Shown: piece after piece, positions 32,050 to 41,515 of the stretch
How positions within the stretch are numbered: position 1 is the first letter of the stretch
How the letters are laid out: each line of letters begins with the position of its first letter
Source of the DNA: Spartinivicinus ruber
GTDB taxonomy: Bacteria; Pseudomonadota; Gammaproteobacteria; Pseudomonadales; Zooshikellaceae
DNA: 64,000 nt
NCBI RefSeq assembly: GCF_011009015.1
Contig: NZ_CP048878.1
Coordinates: 1,415,501 to 1,479,500, forward strand
Direction of reading: 5' to 3'
Made by a program: the position numbers and the translations under genes
Notes under the pieces: model-generated
The model's input: only the letters and a program-made list of their open reading frames with translations
The model's database searches: none
What the model was told of the DNA's origin: nothing

Positions 32050-33029
32050 TGGATGAATTACTGGCGAAAGGCAAACACTATGCTTTTTTTCAAGTGGTTC
32101 ATTTATTAAATAGCCATTATTTGCCAAAAACCGAAAAACAAACGGGCATAGCCCCTGAGCTTCGTTTTCGGGCAAATGCTACCTTAGCCTTTCCTCCTAG
32201 TGATTTGGCAGAAATAAAACATAATAATGGTGAATTTGAGCATTTTCTATTGACTGTGAATATGATGGGGCTTTACGGCCCGGCTTCACCTTTACCTGCT
32301 TTTTATAGTGAGCAAATTGTCCAGAATGATCCCGAAAATCATCCTATTCGGGATTTTATGGATGTCTTTAACCATCGTTTTATCGAGCAGCTGTATGAGT
32401 GCTGGAAAAAATACCGCTATTACTTGAATTATGAAAAAGGGGCGCTGGATTCTTTTTCTCAGCAAATGTTTTCCCTGATCGGCTTGGGAGACATTGAACT
32501 ACGGCGGCAAACCCACTTGCATTGGCATCGTTTATTGCCGTATTTAGGCTTGTTGAGTATGAAAAGCCACTCGGCAGGCATTATGTCAGGTATCATAAGA
32601 CACTATTTTCGTCATCGGGCGGTCTATATAGAACAATGCAAATTGCGAGTAGTGAAAATCAGTGAAGATCAGCTAAACAGTTTAGGTGCAGCTAACTGTG
32701 AAGTTGGGATGAACCTGGTACTAGGGGCCTCAGTGAGAGACCGATCAGGCAAATTCCGGGTAGTGATTAAAGATTTAACCTTGGAAAAGTTTGAGCGTTT
32801 TTTGCCTTCTGGTGACTACTACAAACCTTTGCATGAGTTGATCCGTTTTATTCAGCGGGATCAATTAGAGTACGACATTAAACTTGGGTTGCGAAAATAT
32901 GAAGCACCCAAACTAGAACTGAAAGAAAGCTCAACCTGTAAACTGGGATGGTCAACCTGGTTGGGAGAGCATTTGGATGATGACAGCCATTATGAAGTGG
33001 TATTACCTAGTTTTATAGGATTTCAGTAA
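32013..33029 (+). CDS. tssG: T6SS baseplate protein TssG
   Basis: A 338-residue TssG (ImpH/VasB), the wedge partner of TssF. The segment KHYAFFQVVHLLNSHY is the family motif near the N terminus, followed by ELRFRANATLAFPPSDL and MMGLYGPASPLPAFYSEQI. I chose GTG 32013, inside tssF, because GGGGAG lies nine bases upstream and GSENRPTTHSLMDELL fits family N termini. ATG 32049, overlapping the tssF stop as TAATG, is a second possible start. Confidence 0.94.
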   Translation: MGSENRPTTHSLMDELLAKGKHYAFFQVVHLLNSHYLPKTEKQTGIAPELRFRANATLAFPPSDLAEIKHNNGEFEHFLLTVNMMGLYGPASPLPAFYSEQIVQNDPENHPIRDFMDVFNHRFIEQLYECWKKYRYYLNYEKGALDSFSQQMFSLIGLGDIELRRQTHLHWHRLLPYLGLLSMKSHSAGIMSGIIRHYFRHRAVYIEQCKLRVVKISEDQLNSLGAANCEVGMNLVLGASVRDRSGKFRVVIKDLTLEKFERFLPSGDYYKPLHELIRFIQRDQLEYDIKLGLRKYEAPKLELKESSTCKLGWSTWLGEHLDDDSHYEVVLPSFIGFQ

Positions 33030-33083
33030 TTCTGCTAGGATAAATTAAATAGAAATAATGAATATAGGTAAGGTATTAAACTT

Positions 33084-35714
33084 ATGAAGCTGGATCTCAA
33101 CATTATCATTTCTGCACTCTCGCCAGAGAGTCGCCATGCAATGGAAAATGCAGCCAGTCGCTGTGTGGCCCGTGAAGGTTACGAGATCACAGCTGAAGAT
33201 GTATTGCTTGAGTTAATGGTTGAAGAAGATGGCGAAGTTCAGAAAATTCTCAAGCATTATGAAATTGAGTTGAGTCAGTTGGAAAAATCTGTTCAGCAAG
33301 AGCAGGATATGCGGGGTGGTCACCATGGGCGACCAGTACTTTCCCGATTTTTGCAGGATTGGTTACAAGAAGCATATATATTGGCCCATGTGGCCCTGAA
33401 AATGGATGCTATAACACCTGGTATCTTGATTTGTACCATTTTAGATAATGAACTGCGCTTTTCCCGCCACGCCTATTATGACGTGTTAAGAGCAATCCCT
33501 GTTGATGAATTAAAGCAGCTGATCCAAGGACGTTGGGAAGTAGCAAATAAAACGGCTGCTGGTGCACAAGCAGCTGGTCAAACAGGTGAAGGGGGAGCGT
33601 TAAATAAATACACCATTAATTTCACTGAGCAAGCACATCAGGGCAAAATCGACCCGGTATTTTGCCGCGAGCAGGAAATACGGCAAATGGTTGATATTTT
33701 GTCTCGTCGCCGTAAAAACAACCCAATCTGTGTCGGCGAACCTGGTGTTGGTAAAACAGCGGTGGTTGAAGGTTTGGCTTTAAAAATTGTTCAGGGTGAT
33801 GTGCCTTCGGTATTGCAGGATGTCACTTTATTAGGCTTGGATATGGGCCTTTTACAAGCCGGTGCTAGTGTTAAAGGGGAGTTTGAAAAAAGGCTGAAAG
33901 CCGTTATTAGTGAAATTCAGTCTTCAGTTAAACCGATTATTTTATTTATTGATGAAGCTCATACTCTAATTGGTGCTGGTAACCAGGCAGGAGGAGGTGA
34001 TGCTGCTAACTTATTAAAGCCAGCCTTGGCCAGAGGGGATTTACGCACAGTTGCAGCAACCACTTGGTCTGAATATAAAAAATATTTTGAAAAAGACCCT
34101 GCATTGGCTCGTCGTTTCCAGCTGGTAAAATTAGATGAACCGGATGCTCATCAAGCTGCAATTATTTTACGAGGTTTAAAAGGCATTTATGAACAAACCC
34201 ATGGGGTGTATGTGCGAGATGATGCAGTCGTCGCTGCAGCACAGTTGTCTGATCGCTATGTTTCTGGCCGCCAGTTACCGGATAAAGCCGTTGATGTGTT
34301 GGACACGGCTTGTGCTCGAATAAAAGTTAGTCTGGCTTCTAAACCTGCGCAAGTGGAAGATGCTGAATTTAAATTAGCCACCTTAGACCGAGAACGTTTA
34401 GGGATTGAACGAGACCAGCATATGGGCGTTCGCTTAAAAGAAGACAGGATAAGTGAATTAAATGATGAAGTAGCGAAAATTTCTGATCATTTAGCCATGT
34501 TGAAAGACCTTTGGCAGCAACAGCGGGATAAGGTCAATGAGATTCTAGAGTGGCGGGATAAACTTTACCAAGCCCAGGAAGCCGAAAAAGCAGCAAAAGA
34601 AGGTGAAGAAGAGCCTGAGGAAACGGTGGTTGAAATTACTCGGTCACTACAACAGGCAGAAGATGAGCTAGCCGAGTTACAAAAAGAATATCCGCTGGTC
34701 AACTATGAAGTCAGCCCATTAGTGATTGCCCAGGTGATTGCTGCCTGGACAGGCATCCCTGCTGGGAAAATGTTGGCTGATACCTCAGCAGGTGCGTTAA
34801 ATTTTGTGGAGCAAATGCAGCTGCGGGTAAAAGGGCAGAGCCATGCCATTATTGAAATCGACAAAGCGCTTAAAGCAGCCAAAGTTGGTTTGAATAACCC
34901 AAATACACCCACAGGCGTGTTTTTATTGGTTGGACCTAGTGGAGTGGGTAAAACTGAAACCGCATTAAATGTAGCTGATCTGAATTTTGGTGGTGAGCGA
35001 TTCATGACCACCATTAATATGTCTGAGTTTCAGGAAAAACACACCGTATCGCGTTTAGTAGGCTCTCCTCCCGGTTATGTGGGGTATGGTGAAGGTGGGG
35101 TATTAACCGAAGCTGTACGACAACGGCCTTATTCTTTAGTGTTGCTTGACGAAGTTGAAAAAGCCGATCTTGAGGTGATGAACCTGTTTTATCAGGTGTT
35201 TGACAAGGGCAGTTTATCAGATGGTGAAGGCCGCGAAATCGACTTTAAAAACACGCTTGTTTTTATGACCAGTAACTTGGCTTCAGACATTATTTGTAAG
35301 TTGTGTGAGGGTGGTAAAAAGCCAACCCAGGAGGGGTTGGTAGAAGCAATTCGACCAACCTTAAGTGCTCACTTTAAACCAGCCTTATTAGCCAGAATGA
35401 AAATAGTGCCGTTCTTCCCTATTGATCAGAAAGTCATGGAAGAGTTGGTTGTATTGAAGCTGAAGAAGCTAGGTCAACGGTTGAAGGAAAAGCAGAAGCT
35501 TGAGTTAGTGTATGGGGATGATTTTGTTGAGCAAATGGCTTCCCGTTGCACAGAAGTAGAGGCAGGGGCCAGAAATATTGACCAACTGATTAATGGTGCC
35601 CTTTTACCAAAAATATCAGACTGTCTGCTAAACCTAGCTGGCGAGCACGAACAATATAGCCAATTACAAGTCAGCATTAGTGAAAATAAGGAGTTTGTTG
35701 TAACCCCACAATAA
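33084..35714 (+). CDS. tssH: T6SS AAA+ ATPase TssH (ClpV)
   Basis: An 876-residue ClpV, the hexameric Clp/Hsp100 ATPase that disassembles contracted TssBC sheaths. A double Clp-N repeat domain opens the protein (residues about 10-160). AAA-1 has [21 protein letters not shown] and the ClpV-typical [21 protein letters not shown] coiled-coil middle region carries a Glu-rich insertion ([15 protein letters not shown]). AAA-2 has [11 protein letters not shown] and LLDEVEKA. The length fits ClpV (about 870) and the T6SS context rules out ClpB. It follows tssG by 54 bases. Confidence 0.97.
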   Translation: MKLDLNIIISALSPESRHAMENAASRCVAREGYEITAEDVLLELMVEEDGEVQKILKHYEIELSQLEKSVQQEQDMRGGHHGRPVLSRFLQDWLQEAYILAHVALKMDAITPGILICTILDNELRFSRHAYYDVLRAIPVDELKQLIQGRWEVANKTAAGAQAAGQTGEGGALNKYTINFTEQAHQGKIDPVFCREQEIRQMVDILSRRRKNNPICVGEPGVGKTAVVEGLALKIVQGDVPSVLQDVTLLGLDMGLLQAGASVKGEFEKRLKAVISEIQSSVKPIILFIDEAHTLIGAGNQAGGGDAANLLKPALARGDLRTVAATTWSEYKKYFEKDPALARRFQLVKLDEPDAHQAAIILRGLKGIYEQTHGVYVRDDAVVAAAQLSDRYVSGRQLPDKAVDVLDTACARIKVSLASKPAQVEDAEFKLATLDRERLGIERDQHMGVRLKEDRISELNDEVAKISDHLAMLKDLWQQQRDKVNEILEWRDKLYQAQEAEKAAKEGEEEPEETVVEITRSLQQAEDELAELQKEYPLVNYEVSPLVIAQVIAAWTGIPAGKMLADTSAGALNFVEQMQLRVKGQSHAIIEIDKALKAAKVGLNNPNTPTGVFLLVGPSGVGKTETALNVADLNFGGERFMTTINMSEFQEKHTVSRLVGSPPGYVGYGEGGVLTEAVRQRPYSLVLLDEVEKADLEVMNLFYQVFDKGSLSDGEGREIDFKNTLVFMTSNLASDIICKLCEGGKKPTQEGLVEAIRPTLSAHFKPALLARMKIVPFFPIDQKVMEELVVLKLKKLGQRLKEKQKLELVYGDDFVEQMASRCTEVEAGARNIDQLINGALLPKISDCLLNLAGEHEQYSQLQVSISENKEFVVTPQ

Positions 35715-35771
35715 ATTTTACCTCTACTTCAGTCTAATTACCCTGCATTAGCAGGGTAGTTGTAGCCAAAG

Positions 35772-35877
35772 CGAATGGTTTTTAGGGGCGGCCGTCCAGC
35801 GATGAAACTTCATGAGTTTATGTTTTTATAAATGATTGGGGTGAGTTGCGACGACAACAAACCCTAAAAATCATTCG
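35772..35877. repeat. Long-range inverted repeat upstream of the sigma-54 activator
   Basis: Arms 35772-35787 (CGAATGGTTTTTAGGG) and 35862-35877 match as inverted copies at 15 of 16 bases, with 74 bases between. The right arm ends 36 bases before the regulator start. It may be a degenerate insertion element or a pair of regulator sites; nothing in the spacer looks like a gene. Confidence 0.5.
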
Positions 35878-35913
35878 AGAAGGGTATAGAATCAAATATT
35901 TTATTTATGAGGT

Positions 35914-37563
35914 ATGGAGACCGTGCAGTACCATCAAACTCAACTTCAAGCCTTACTTGCTTCAACGGCCGCTTTTGCCACCGAGCAAAACATCAATGTA
36001 TTATTAAAGAAAATCGTAATCCATGCTGGTGAAGTGATTTCTGCTGAAGGCGCAGCCATTTTTATGTTGGATGTCACGAAAACCTACCTAAACCTGAAAG
36101 TAGCGAAATGGCAGGATAAGCTGCAAGAAGTCAATGAAACAGAAGGTATTCCTCTACAGTCTGTTGGTCAGTTTAATACAGAGAATATTTGTGTATTTGC
36201 AGCATTAACTGGCAAGCCTCAGTTAATTGATGATGTTTATACAGGGTTTACGGGTTTTGATTTTTCTGCGATTTATGATCAAGATAAACGCTATGGCACT
36301 AAAACCCATTCATTAATGGTGGTGCCATTACGTGATCATGAAGAAAAAACCTTGGGGGTGTTGTTATTAGCCAATGCTAGCAATCAACAAGGGGAGTCTG
36401 CTTCGTTTGTTGCTATGAAAGCGTTAGCCTTATCTTTTGCTGCTCATGCTGCTGTGGCATTAAATAATGCTTACTTGATTGATGCCAATAAAAAACTGAT
36501 CAATTTATTAGGCGAAACCAATCAACAGTTGGAAGAGGAGAACAAAAACTTAAAACAAAACCGTAAACGTCTAAATAGTTACCAAATTATTGGTGAAAGT
36601 AAGGCTATGCAACAAGTGTATGCCTTGATGGATAAAGTAGTCACTTCTCCAGTCAATGTCTTATTGCGTGGTGAAACTGGCACGGGGAAAGAAGTATTTG
36701 CTCGTGCAATTCATAATAATAGTGAACGTAGTGATAAACCTTTTATTACCCAAAACTGTGCTGCTGTGCCAGAACAATTATTGGAAAGTGAGCTGTTTGG
36801 CTATAAAAAAGGTAGCTTTACCGGAGCTAATACTGATAAAAAAGGCTTATTTGATGAAGCCAATGGTGGTACCTTATTTCTTGATGAAATTGGCGATATG
36901 CCGTTAAATTTGCAAGCCAAATTATTGCGGGCTTTGCAAGAAGGGGAAGTGAGACCATTAGGTGCAACCAAATCTCATAAAGTGGATGTAAGAATTATTG
37001 CAGCTACCCATTGTAATTTAGAAGAAAAAATAACAGCTGGCAGTTTTAGAGAGGATTTATACTATCGGTTAAGTGTTTTTCCTATATTTCTGCCAGCATT
37101 AAGAGAGCGAGGGGATGATGTGCTAGTTTTGGCGAAGCACTTTATCAAGCTGTATGCTAAAACCTATGCTAACCCAACTGCTCGCTTAGCACCTTCTACA
37201 GTAGAAATATTAAAGAACTATTCATTCCCTGGTAATGTTCGGCAATTGCAGAATATTATTGAACGAGCGGTATTATTGGCTGATACCGGCACGGCTATTT
37301 TACCAGAACATTTACCCGAACAAGTCTGTAACCCCGAACCAGAACAGCCTGTAATAGAACAATTTTCACTGGAAAATTTACCCATCAAAAAATCATTAAA
37401 AGAAGCAGTTCAGGATTATGAAATTGCTTTAATTGAACGTTATCTGCAAGCTAATAACTGGAACCAAACCCGCACAGCTGAAGTTCTCAACATGCCTAGG
37501 AGAACATTAGTGGAAAAAATAAATCGCTATAAAATAGCAACTAAAGGAAAGCGAGGAGGATAA
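35914..37563 (+). CDS. GAF-domain sigma-54-dependent transcriptional activator
   Basis: A 549-residue enhancer-binding protein. A GAF sensor domain occupies about residues 10-185. A short coiled coil leads to a sigma-54 AAA+ module with GETGTGKE (253-260), the sigma-54-contact loop GSFTGA (300-305; Ser replaces the common Ala) and LFLDEIGDMP. A Fis-type HTH (NWNQTRTAEVLNMPRRTLVEKI) ends the protein. There is no receiver domain. Next to a T6SS it corresponds in position to VasH-type activators of hcp or tss genes (inference). The start is uncertain: ATG 35914 or the in-frame GTG 35923. Confidence 0.9.
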   Translation: METVQYHQTQLQALLASTAAFATEQNINVLLKKIVIHAGEVISAEGAAIFMLDVTKTYLNLKVAKWQDKLQEVNETEGIPLQSVGQFNTENICVFAALTGKPQLIDDVYTGFTGFDFSAIYDQDKRYGTKTHSLMVVPLRDHEEKTLGVLLLANASNQQGESASFVAMKALALSFAAHAAVALNNAYLIDANKKLINLLGETNQQLEEENKNLKQNRKRLNSYQIIGESKAMQQVYALMDKVVTSPVNVLLRGETGTGKEVFARAIHNNSERSDKPFITQNCAAVPEQLLESELFGYKKGSFTGANTDKKGLFDEANGGTLFLDEIGDMPLNLQAKLLRALQEGEVRPLGATKSHKVDVRIIAATHCNLEEKITAGSFREDLYYRLSVFPIFLPALRERGDDVLVLAKHFIKLYAKTYANPTARLAPSTVEILKNYSFPGNVRQLQNIIERAVLLADTGTAILPEHLPEQVCNPEPEQPVIEQFSLENLPIKKSLKEAVQDYEIALIERYLQANNWNQTRTAEVLNMPRRTLVEKINRYKIATKGKRGG

Positions 37564-37643
37564 TTAACTATACCTTCTACCTTCGCGAAAGTCGCTTTTA
37601 GCTCCCTCTTCCTCTGGGACGCTGTCACCCCATATCCGCTAGC

Positions 37644-37656
37644 TTTTGCGACAGCC
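37644..37656. repeat. Solo terminus of a MITE-like element
   Basis: TTTTGCGACAGCC occurs here in the same form as the right end of the 38244-38379 element. The flanks AGCTCCCTC (from 37600) and GGGAGGTTAGCT (to 37672) are partly inverted copies, as in a decayed insertion. Confidence 0.55.
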
Positions 37657-37687
37657 TAAGGGGGAGGTTAGCTTGTGCCACAGTTTT

Positions 37688-37728
37688 AATCCCCCCTTTG
37701 ATAAAGGGGGCTAGGTGGGATTTTTATT
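37688..37728. terminator. Hairpin between converging sigma-54 activator and PilZ gene
   Basis: CCCCCTTT (37692-37699) and AAAGGGGG (37703-37710) form an eight-pair stem with a GAT loop. A second GTGGGATTTTT segment at 37715 completes an outer imperfect inversion with AATCCCCC. It lies between convergent genes and can terminate both, although it also looks like an interspersed palindromic repeat. Confidence 0.6.
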
Positions 37729-37737
37729 AAAGGTGTC

Positions 37738-38088
37738 TTAAAGTGAACCTTCTGCAAACCTGGTTAGGAATGTTTGGTCTTCAGGTTGAATCTCTATAAA
37801 CAGCAGCCCTAATTGAAAAGCATCTGCTTTTGCAATCACATGGCGCACCTCAGCTGTTGTATTGATCACTGTTTTTTTATTTTGGATTAGTGCTTGTATC
37901 GTCAGCGAAATGACCTGAGGCTTTTTAAAGTAACCTTCTGTTGCTATCAATACACCATGTTTTGAAACGTTGACTGTGGTTGCAGGAATCGTTCGACCTT
38001 GTTTGTCATCTTTGATCGCTACTTGCCATTTCACTGCACGCCTGACAGACTGGCGCTTTTCATGGAAGGACGGAGTATTAATAACCAA
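37738..38088 (-). CDS. PilZ-like domain protein
   Basis: A 116-residue single-domain protein with PilZ features. A basic patch near the N terminus (KRQSVRRAVKWQV) resembles RxxxR. TTVNVSKHGVLI resembles the [D/N]xSxxG motif, with Asn for Asp, followed by beta strands and an acidic C terminus. PilZ domains bind cyclic di-GMP, so a signalling role is plausible. The start is unclear. The frame opens only a few codons earlier, the TTG at 38088 directly abuts AGGGAG, and an ATT at 38082 has the correct six-base spacing. The gene is flanked by MITE-like repeats on both sides. Confidence 0.65.
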   Translation of the reverse strand: MVINTPSFHEKRQSVRRAVKWQVAIKDDKQGRTIPATTVNVSKHGVLIATEGYFKKPQVISLTIQALIQNKKTVINTTAEVRHVIAKADAFQLGLLFIEIQPEDQTFLTRFAEGSL

Positions 38089-38664
38089 CTCCCTAAATAT
38101 TCAACAAAGATTAGTTGTTTATAAAAGTATAGCAATAAACCTTTCCCTGGGGGGGTATTCTGAGTTTAAAGTTGTTCTTGTGGTTTATAGAGGTAGGCTC
38201 TGCTTTGAGATGGTTTTCACTGTGCCATCGTTTTATCCCAAGAGGCTGTCGCAAAAGGTTATGAGCTAAGCAAAGACAAGGCAAAAATCGGAGAAAAAGA
38301 GGAGTTTATACTCAATAAATGAGCACTTTGAGTTGATTTTTAACACAGCATTTGCAAACGCAGTAGTTTTGCGACAGCCCCCTCTGGAAGAGGGTATTAT
38401 AATTACTTTAAAACCACCGCAATTAAAGTTGCTGTCACTAGTTTTGCAGTAGCAAACTGTCAGCACTGTTGATTCATACGACGGGTCTTTTTTAGTTAAG
38501 AATCGGTTTTCATTAGACGACAGCAGCTTTGGAAAAAGGTGACAGGCTATTCTATATTGTTAAGTGAGCGAAGTGCTTGTATCAGTAACTCTGAAGATGC
38601 AGGTTGCAGATGAGGGACTTTGTTATGTTGTAAAGTTAAGCTGTAAATTCAGAGGTGTACTCAT
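38089..38664. other. 576-base gap with a MITE-like element
   Basis: There is no supported gene. The gap contains the 136-base inverted-repeat element at 38244-38379 and a small hairpin CCCTCT-GGA-AGAGGG (38380-38394). The remaining sequence before the protease gene should hold its promoter, which I could not pinpoint. Confidence 0.5.
38244..38379. mobile_element. 136-bp MITE-like element with 13-bp terminal inverted repeats
   Basis: GGCTGTCGCAAAA (38244-38256) and its exact inverse TTTTGCGACAGCC (38367-38379) bound a non-coding, AT-rich body with an internal ACTCAA/TTGAGT inversion. A further copy of the terminus lies at 37644-37656. This is the form of a non-autonomous transposon derivative. 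I cannot name the parent IS, and no clean target duplication is visible. Confidence 0.7.
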
Positions 38665-41361
38665 ATGGTCGCGAAAAGAATTTATTTTCTCTGTAGACCG
38701 TTAACTCTTCTGATCTGCACATTATTTTTATTATTGTCAATTGATATTGCTTGGAGTGCCCCTCCTTATTTCCAGCAGGGTAAAATAGCCAAGTATCCTT
38801 CTTTTGGTACCCCCCGCCGTACCAGCACTACACCCCACATGTCGCAGAACCATATTTTGATAGAGCTAGGAAAAGGGGTTGATGAATCGAAGTTTCTTGA
38901 GCGAGCTAGAGGCCAAGGGCTTCGTAAAATAGGGCGGGTATATGGTAGTCGTTGGTTGGCAATGGCTATTCCTGTCGCTATGACACCTAGAGGAGCAGCG
39001 GCTGCTGCTAGAGGGTTACCTGGCGTTGTAAGATCAACTCCTGACTTGATGGTGGAGGCCTACCATCACCTTTCGCCGGCGACTCCACCTTATGTTGATG
39101 ATCCCTACTATATATTTGACGACAACCCCAGTACAAAACCTTGCAATCCATGCACGGCTGAGGAGCTTATTGACCAATGGAATCTTTTTCGGGTTGACGC
39201 GGAGAATGGTTGGAACACTGAAACAGGTGGTGTTGATGGGAAAGGCAATGAGATTGTTATTGCCATAATTGATAGTGGCATTGATTTGGATCATGACGAC
39301 CTGGCAGATAATATCTGGCACAACCCTGGTGAAGTGTTGAACGGAATAGATGATGATGGCAATGGTTTCGTGGATGACCTGTATGGTATGGACTTTGTAG
39401 GGGCTGGTACAGGAAGCCTTTTTGATGACCCTTCATCTCAGGATGCTAATCCTGACATACCCGATGGTGGAATGTGGGTCCAGGATTTTAATGCCCCCTG
39501 GTGGTGGCGTTTTGATGGAGACCCTGCTTCAGGGGATGCCCTTGATAATAACGGTGACTTTTATATCGACCTGGGTGTTTTTCACGGAACGTTAGTGGCT
39601 GGTGTTGCTGCTGCGGCGACCAATAACATAAATCCGGCGACCAATACCTATGAAGGTTTTGCAGGTGCTTGTTGGAATTGCAAACTCATGGCCGTGCGTA
39701 TGATCGATGCCGAGGGTGGAGGGCTGATGTCCAATGCTGCCGCGGCTATTTACTATGCAGCTGATAACGGGGCGGATGTTATTAACGCCAGTTGGGGTGT
39801 CGATACAAATGGTCTTAACCCTGCTGATGTGGAGATTGTTCGTCAAGCTATCGAGTATGCTGTGGGAAAAGGCGTCATTGTTGTTGCAGCAACAGGTAAT
39901 TCAGGAGCCGCTGGAATTGCTTTTCCTGCGGTGATGGCTGAGGTTATCGCCATTGGCTCCTCTAACTGGGTGGATGATAAGTCACAATTTTCCAGTTATG
40001 CGCATGCCCTCGAAATTCCGGATGATGGAGTTGATAACGATGGCAATGGTTGGGTTGACGATGTAGTGGATGTTGTTGCGCCAGGTGAGTTTATCTGGAA
40101 CAGCACAGTTATTAGCGCTTATGAAGCGTTTCTTCTTAATGGTTGGGATTGGTTTTGCTGTGCTGATAACCCAGCCCCGAGTGCCTGGTTTCCGGGGGAG
40201 GATGCTTATACTCGATCAGACGGTACCTCTTTTTCTACACCGTTAGTAGCCGGGTACATTGGAGTATTGCTTTCAGCCAATTGTGATGCATCAGCTAATG
40301 AGGTGCGCCAGGCAATTAGAGATAACGCCCTGGATGTAGGACCAACTGGTTATGATAATTATACAGGGTATGGCCGACTGCAGTTTGTCGTACCAATCAA
40401 CCTGGGGACGGGAAACTGTGGTGGCGATGGAAGTGGCGAAAACCAGTCACCAACAGCAAATGCAGGCCCTGATCAACAGGTGATTGATGTAGGAAAACCC
40501 GGTGAGCAAGTTACTTTGAGTGGAAGTTACTCTGTAGACCCTGATGGCACTATTGTTGAGTATGTGTGGAAAGAAAATGGCGCTATTGTTGCCAACGGTA
40601 AAACACCAACAATCACCCTTGGTGTTGGAATGCATGATCTGACCCTGACGGTGAAGGATGATAATAATGCCACGGACTCAGATACCGTGCGTATTGAGGT
40701 TTGTAAGAAAAGCTGCACCAGCTCTGGTAACGAGAGCCCAGTTGCCCAGGATGACACATATAATCTTGCTTCAGCTAGCGACACCCTCACGATTAATGTG
40801 CCAGGTGTGCTTAATAATGATAGTGATCCAAATGGCGATCCGCTAACAGCGCAATTGGTAGGCGGACCAGCTAATGCCCAAACGTTTACTTTTAACCCAG
40901 ATGGTAGTTTCAGCTACACCCACGATGGTGGCGTCACCACCAATGATAGCTTTACTTATCAAGCATCAGATGGTGTCAATCAAAGTGAAATAGCTACTGT
41001 TACCCTTACTATTGGGGGTGGAAATGCTCACTCAATGTATATGGCAAACGTCAAGTTTGAACAGAAGGGGCGAGGACTTAATGTAACTGTCACCGTGCGT
41101 TATGACTCTGATGCTGATGGTATTTCTGAGAACAGTGATGCAGGGGTTGGAAAGGCGCTTGTGTACGGCACACTTTGTTCTTTGAGCTTTGGTGACTGTC
41201 ATTTTGTTAACATGCCCATTGGTACAGGTGGAAATGGGCAGGCCACCTATAAACTCTTTGATGCTGTGGGAGAATACGAATACCGCTGGACGGATATAGT
41301 GCACGAGATTTATAACTGGAATCCTGATCTAGACATTTCAAACCCTGCTGTGAGTCCGTAA
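38665..41361 (+). CDS. Secreted S8 (subtilisin-family) serine protease with PKD and cadherin-like domains
   Basis: An 898-residue exported protease. A signal peptide ends near AWSA (residue 32). A propeptide-like region follows (about 60-135). The catalytic domain has Asp203 (IIDSGIDLDHDD), His307 (FHGTLVAG) and Ser522 (GTSFSTP). Asp/Asn-rich inserts (DDDGNGFVDD, DNDGNGWVDD) resemble calcium sites. A PKD domain spans about 593-682 (PTANAGPDQQ, SVDPDGTIVEYVW), a cadherin-like domain about 689-788 (VLNNDSDPNGDPL), and a C-terminal domain of about 105 residues is unassigned. It is a likely extracellular degradative enzyme. It is a single gene bounded by MITE-containing DNA. Confidence 0.92.
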   Translation: MVAKRIYFLCRPLTLLICTLFLLLSIDIAWSAPPYFQQGKIAKYPSFGTPRRTSTTPHMSQNHILIELGKGVDESKFLERARGQGLRKIGRVYGSRWLAMAIPVAMTPRGAAAAARGLPGVVRSTPDLMVEAYHHLSPATPPYVDDPYYIFDDNPSTKPCNPCTAEELIDQWNLFRVDAENGWNTETGGVDGKGNEIVIAIIDSGIDLDHDDLADNIWHNPGEVLNGIDDDGNGFVDDLYGMDFVGAGTGSLFDDPSSQDANPDIPDGGMWVQDFNAPWWWRFDGDPASGDALDNNGDFYIDLGVFHGTLVAGVAAAATNNINPATNTYEGFAGACWNCKLMAVRMIDAEGGGLMSNAAAAIYYAADNGADVINASWGVDTNGLNPADVEIVRQAIEYAVGKGVIVVAATGNSGAAGIAFPAVMAEVIAIGSSNWVDDKSQFSSYAHALEIPDDGVDNDGNGWVDDVVDVVAPGEFIWNSTVISAYEAFLLNGWDWFCCADNPAPSAWFPGEDAYTRSDGTSFSTPLVAGYIGVLLSANCDASANEVRQAIRDNALDVGPTGYDNYTGYGRLQFVVPINLGTGNCGGDGSGENQSPTANAGPDQQVIDVGKPGEQVTLSGSYSVDPDGTIVEYVWKENGAIVANGKTPTITLGVGMHDLTLTVKDDNNATDSDTVRIEVCKKSCTSSGNESPVAQDDTYNLASASDTLTINVPGVLNNDSDPNGDPLTAQLVGGPANAQTFTFNPDGSFSYTHDGGVTTNDSFTYQASDGVNQSEIATVTLTIGGGNAHSMYMANVKFEQKGRGLNVTVTVRYDSDADGISENSDAGVGKALVYGTLCSLSFGDCHFVNMPIGTGGNGQATYKLFDAVGEYEYRWTDIVHEIYNWNPDLDISNPAVSP

Positions 41362-41515
41362 ATTGATGGGAATTGAAAACCTAAGCCTGGTGGTTAGAAA
41401 ATACTACTCATTTGGTGTTTATATGGATTTAAATCCCATTCATGTTAAATTGGCAATGAGTTAGTGGAGTTAGAGTGCTATTTATTTGATGGTAATATTT
41501 ACATGGAGATATTGA

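Noticed and set aside
35848-35870. Sigma-54 promoter (GG...GC) before the T6SS activator
   Set aside because: The GG and GC doublets in TTGGGGTGAGTTGCG are eight bases apart, whereas sigma-54 promoters need ten.
38266-38466. 66-codon minus-strand ORF in the MITE region
   Set aside because: It runs through the inverted-repeat element and out of it; the composition looks random.
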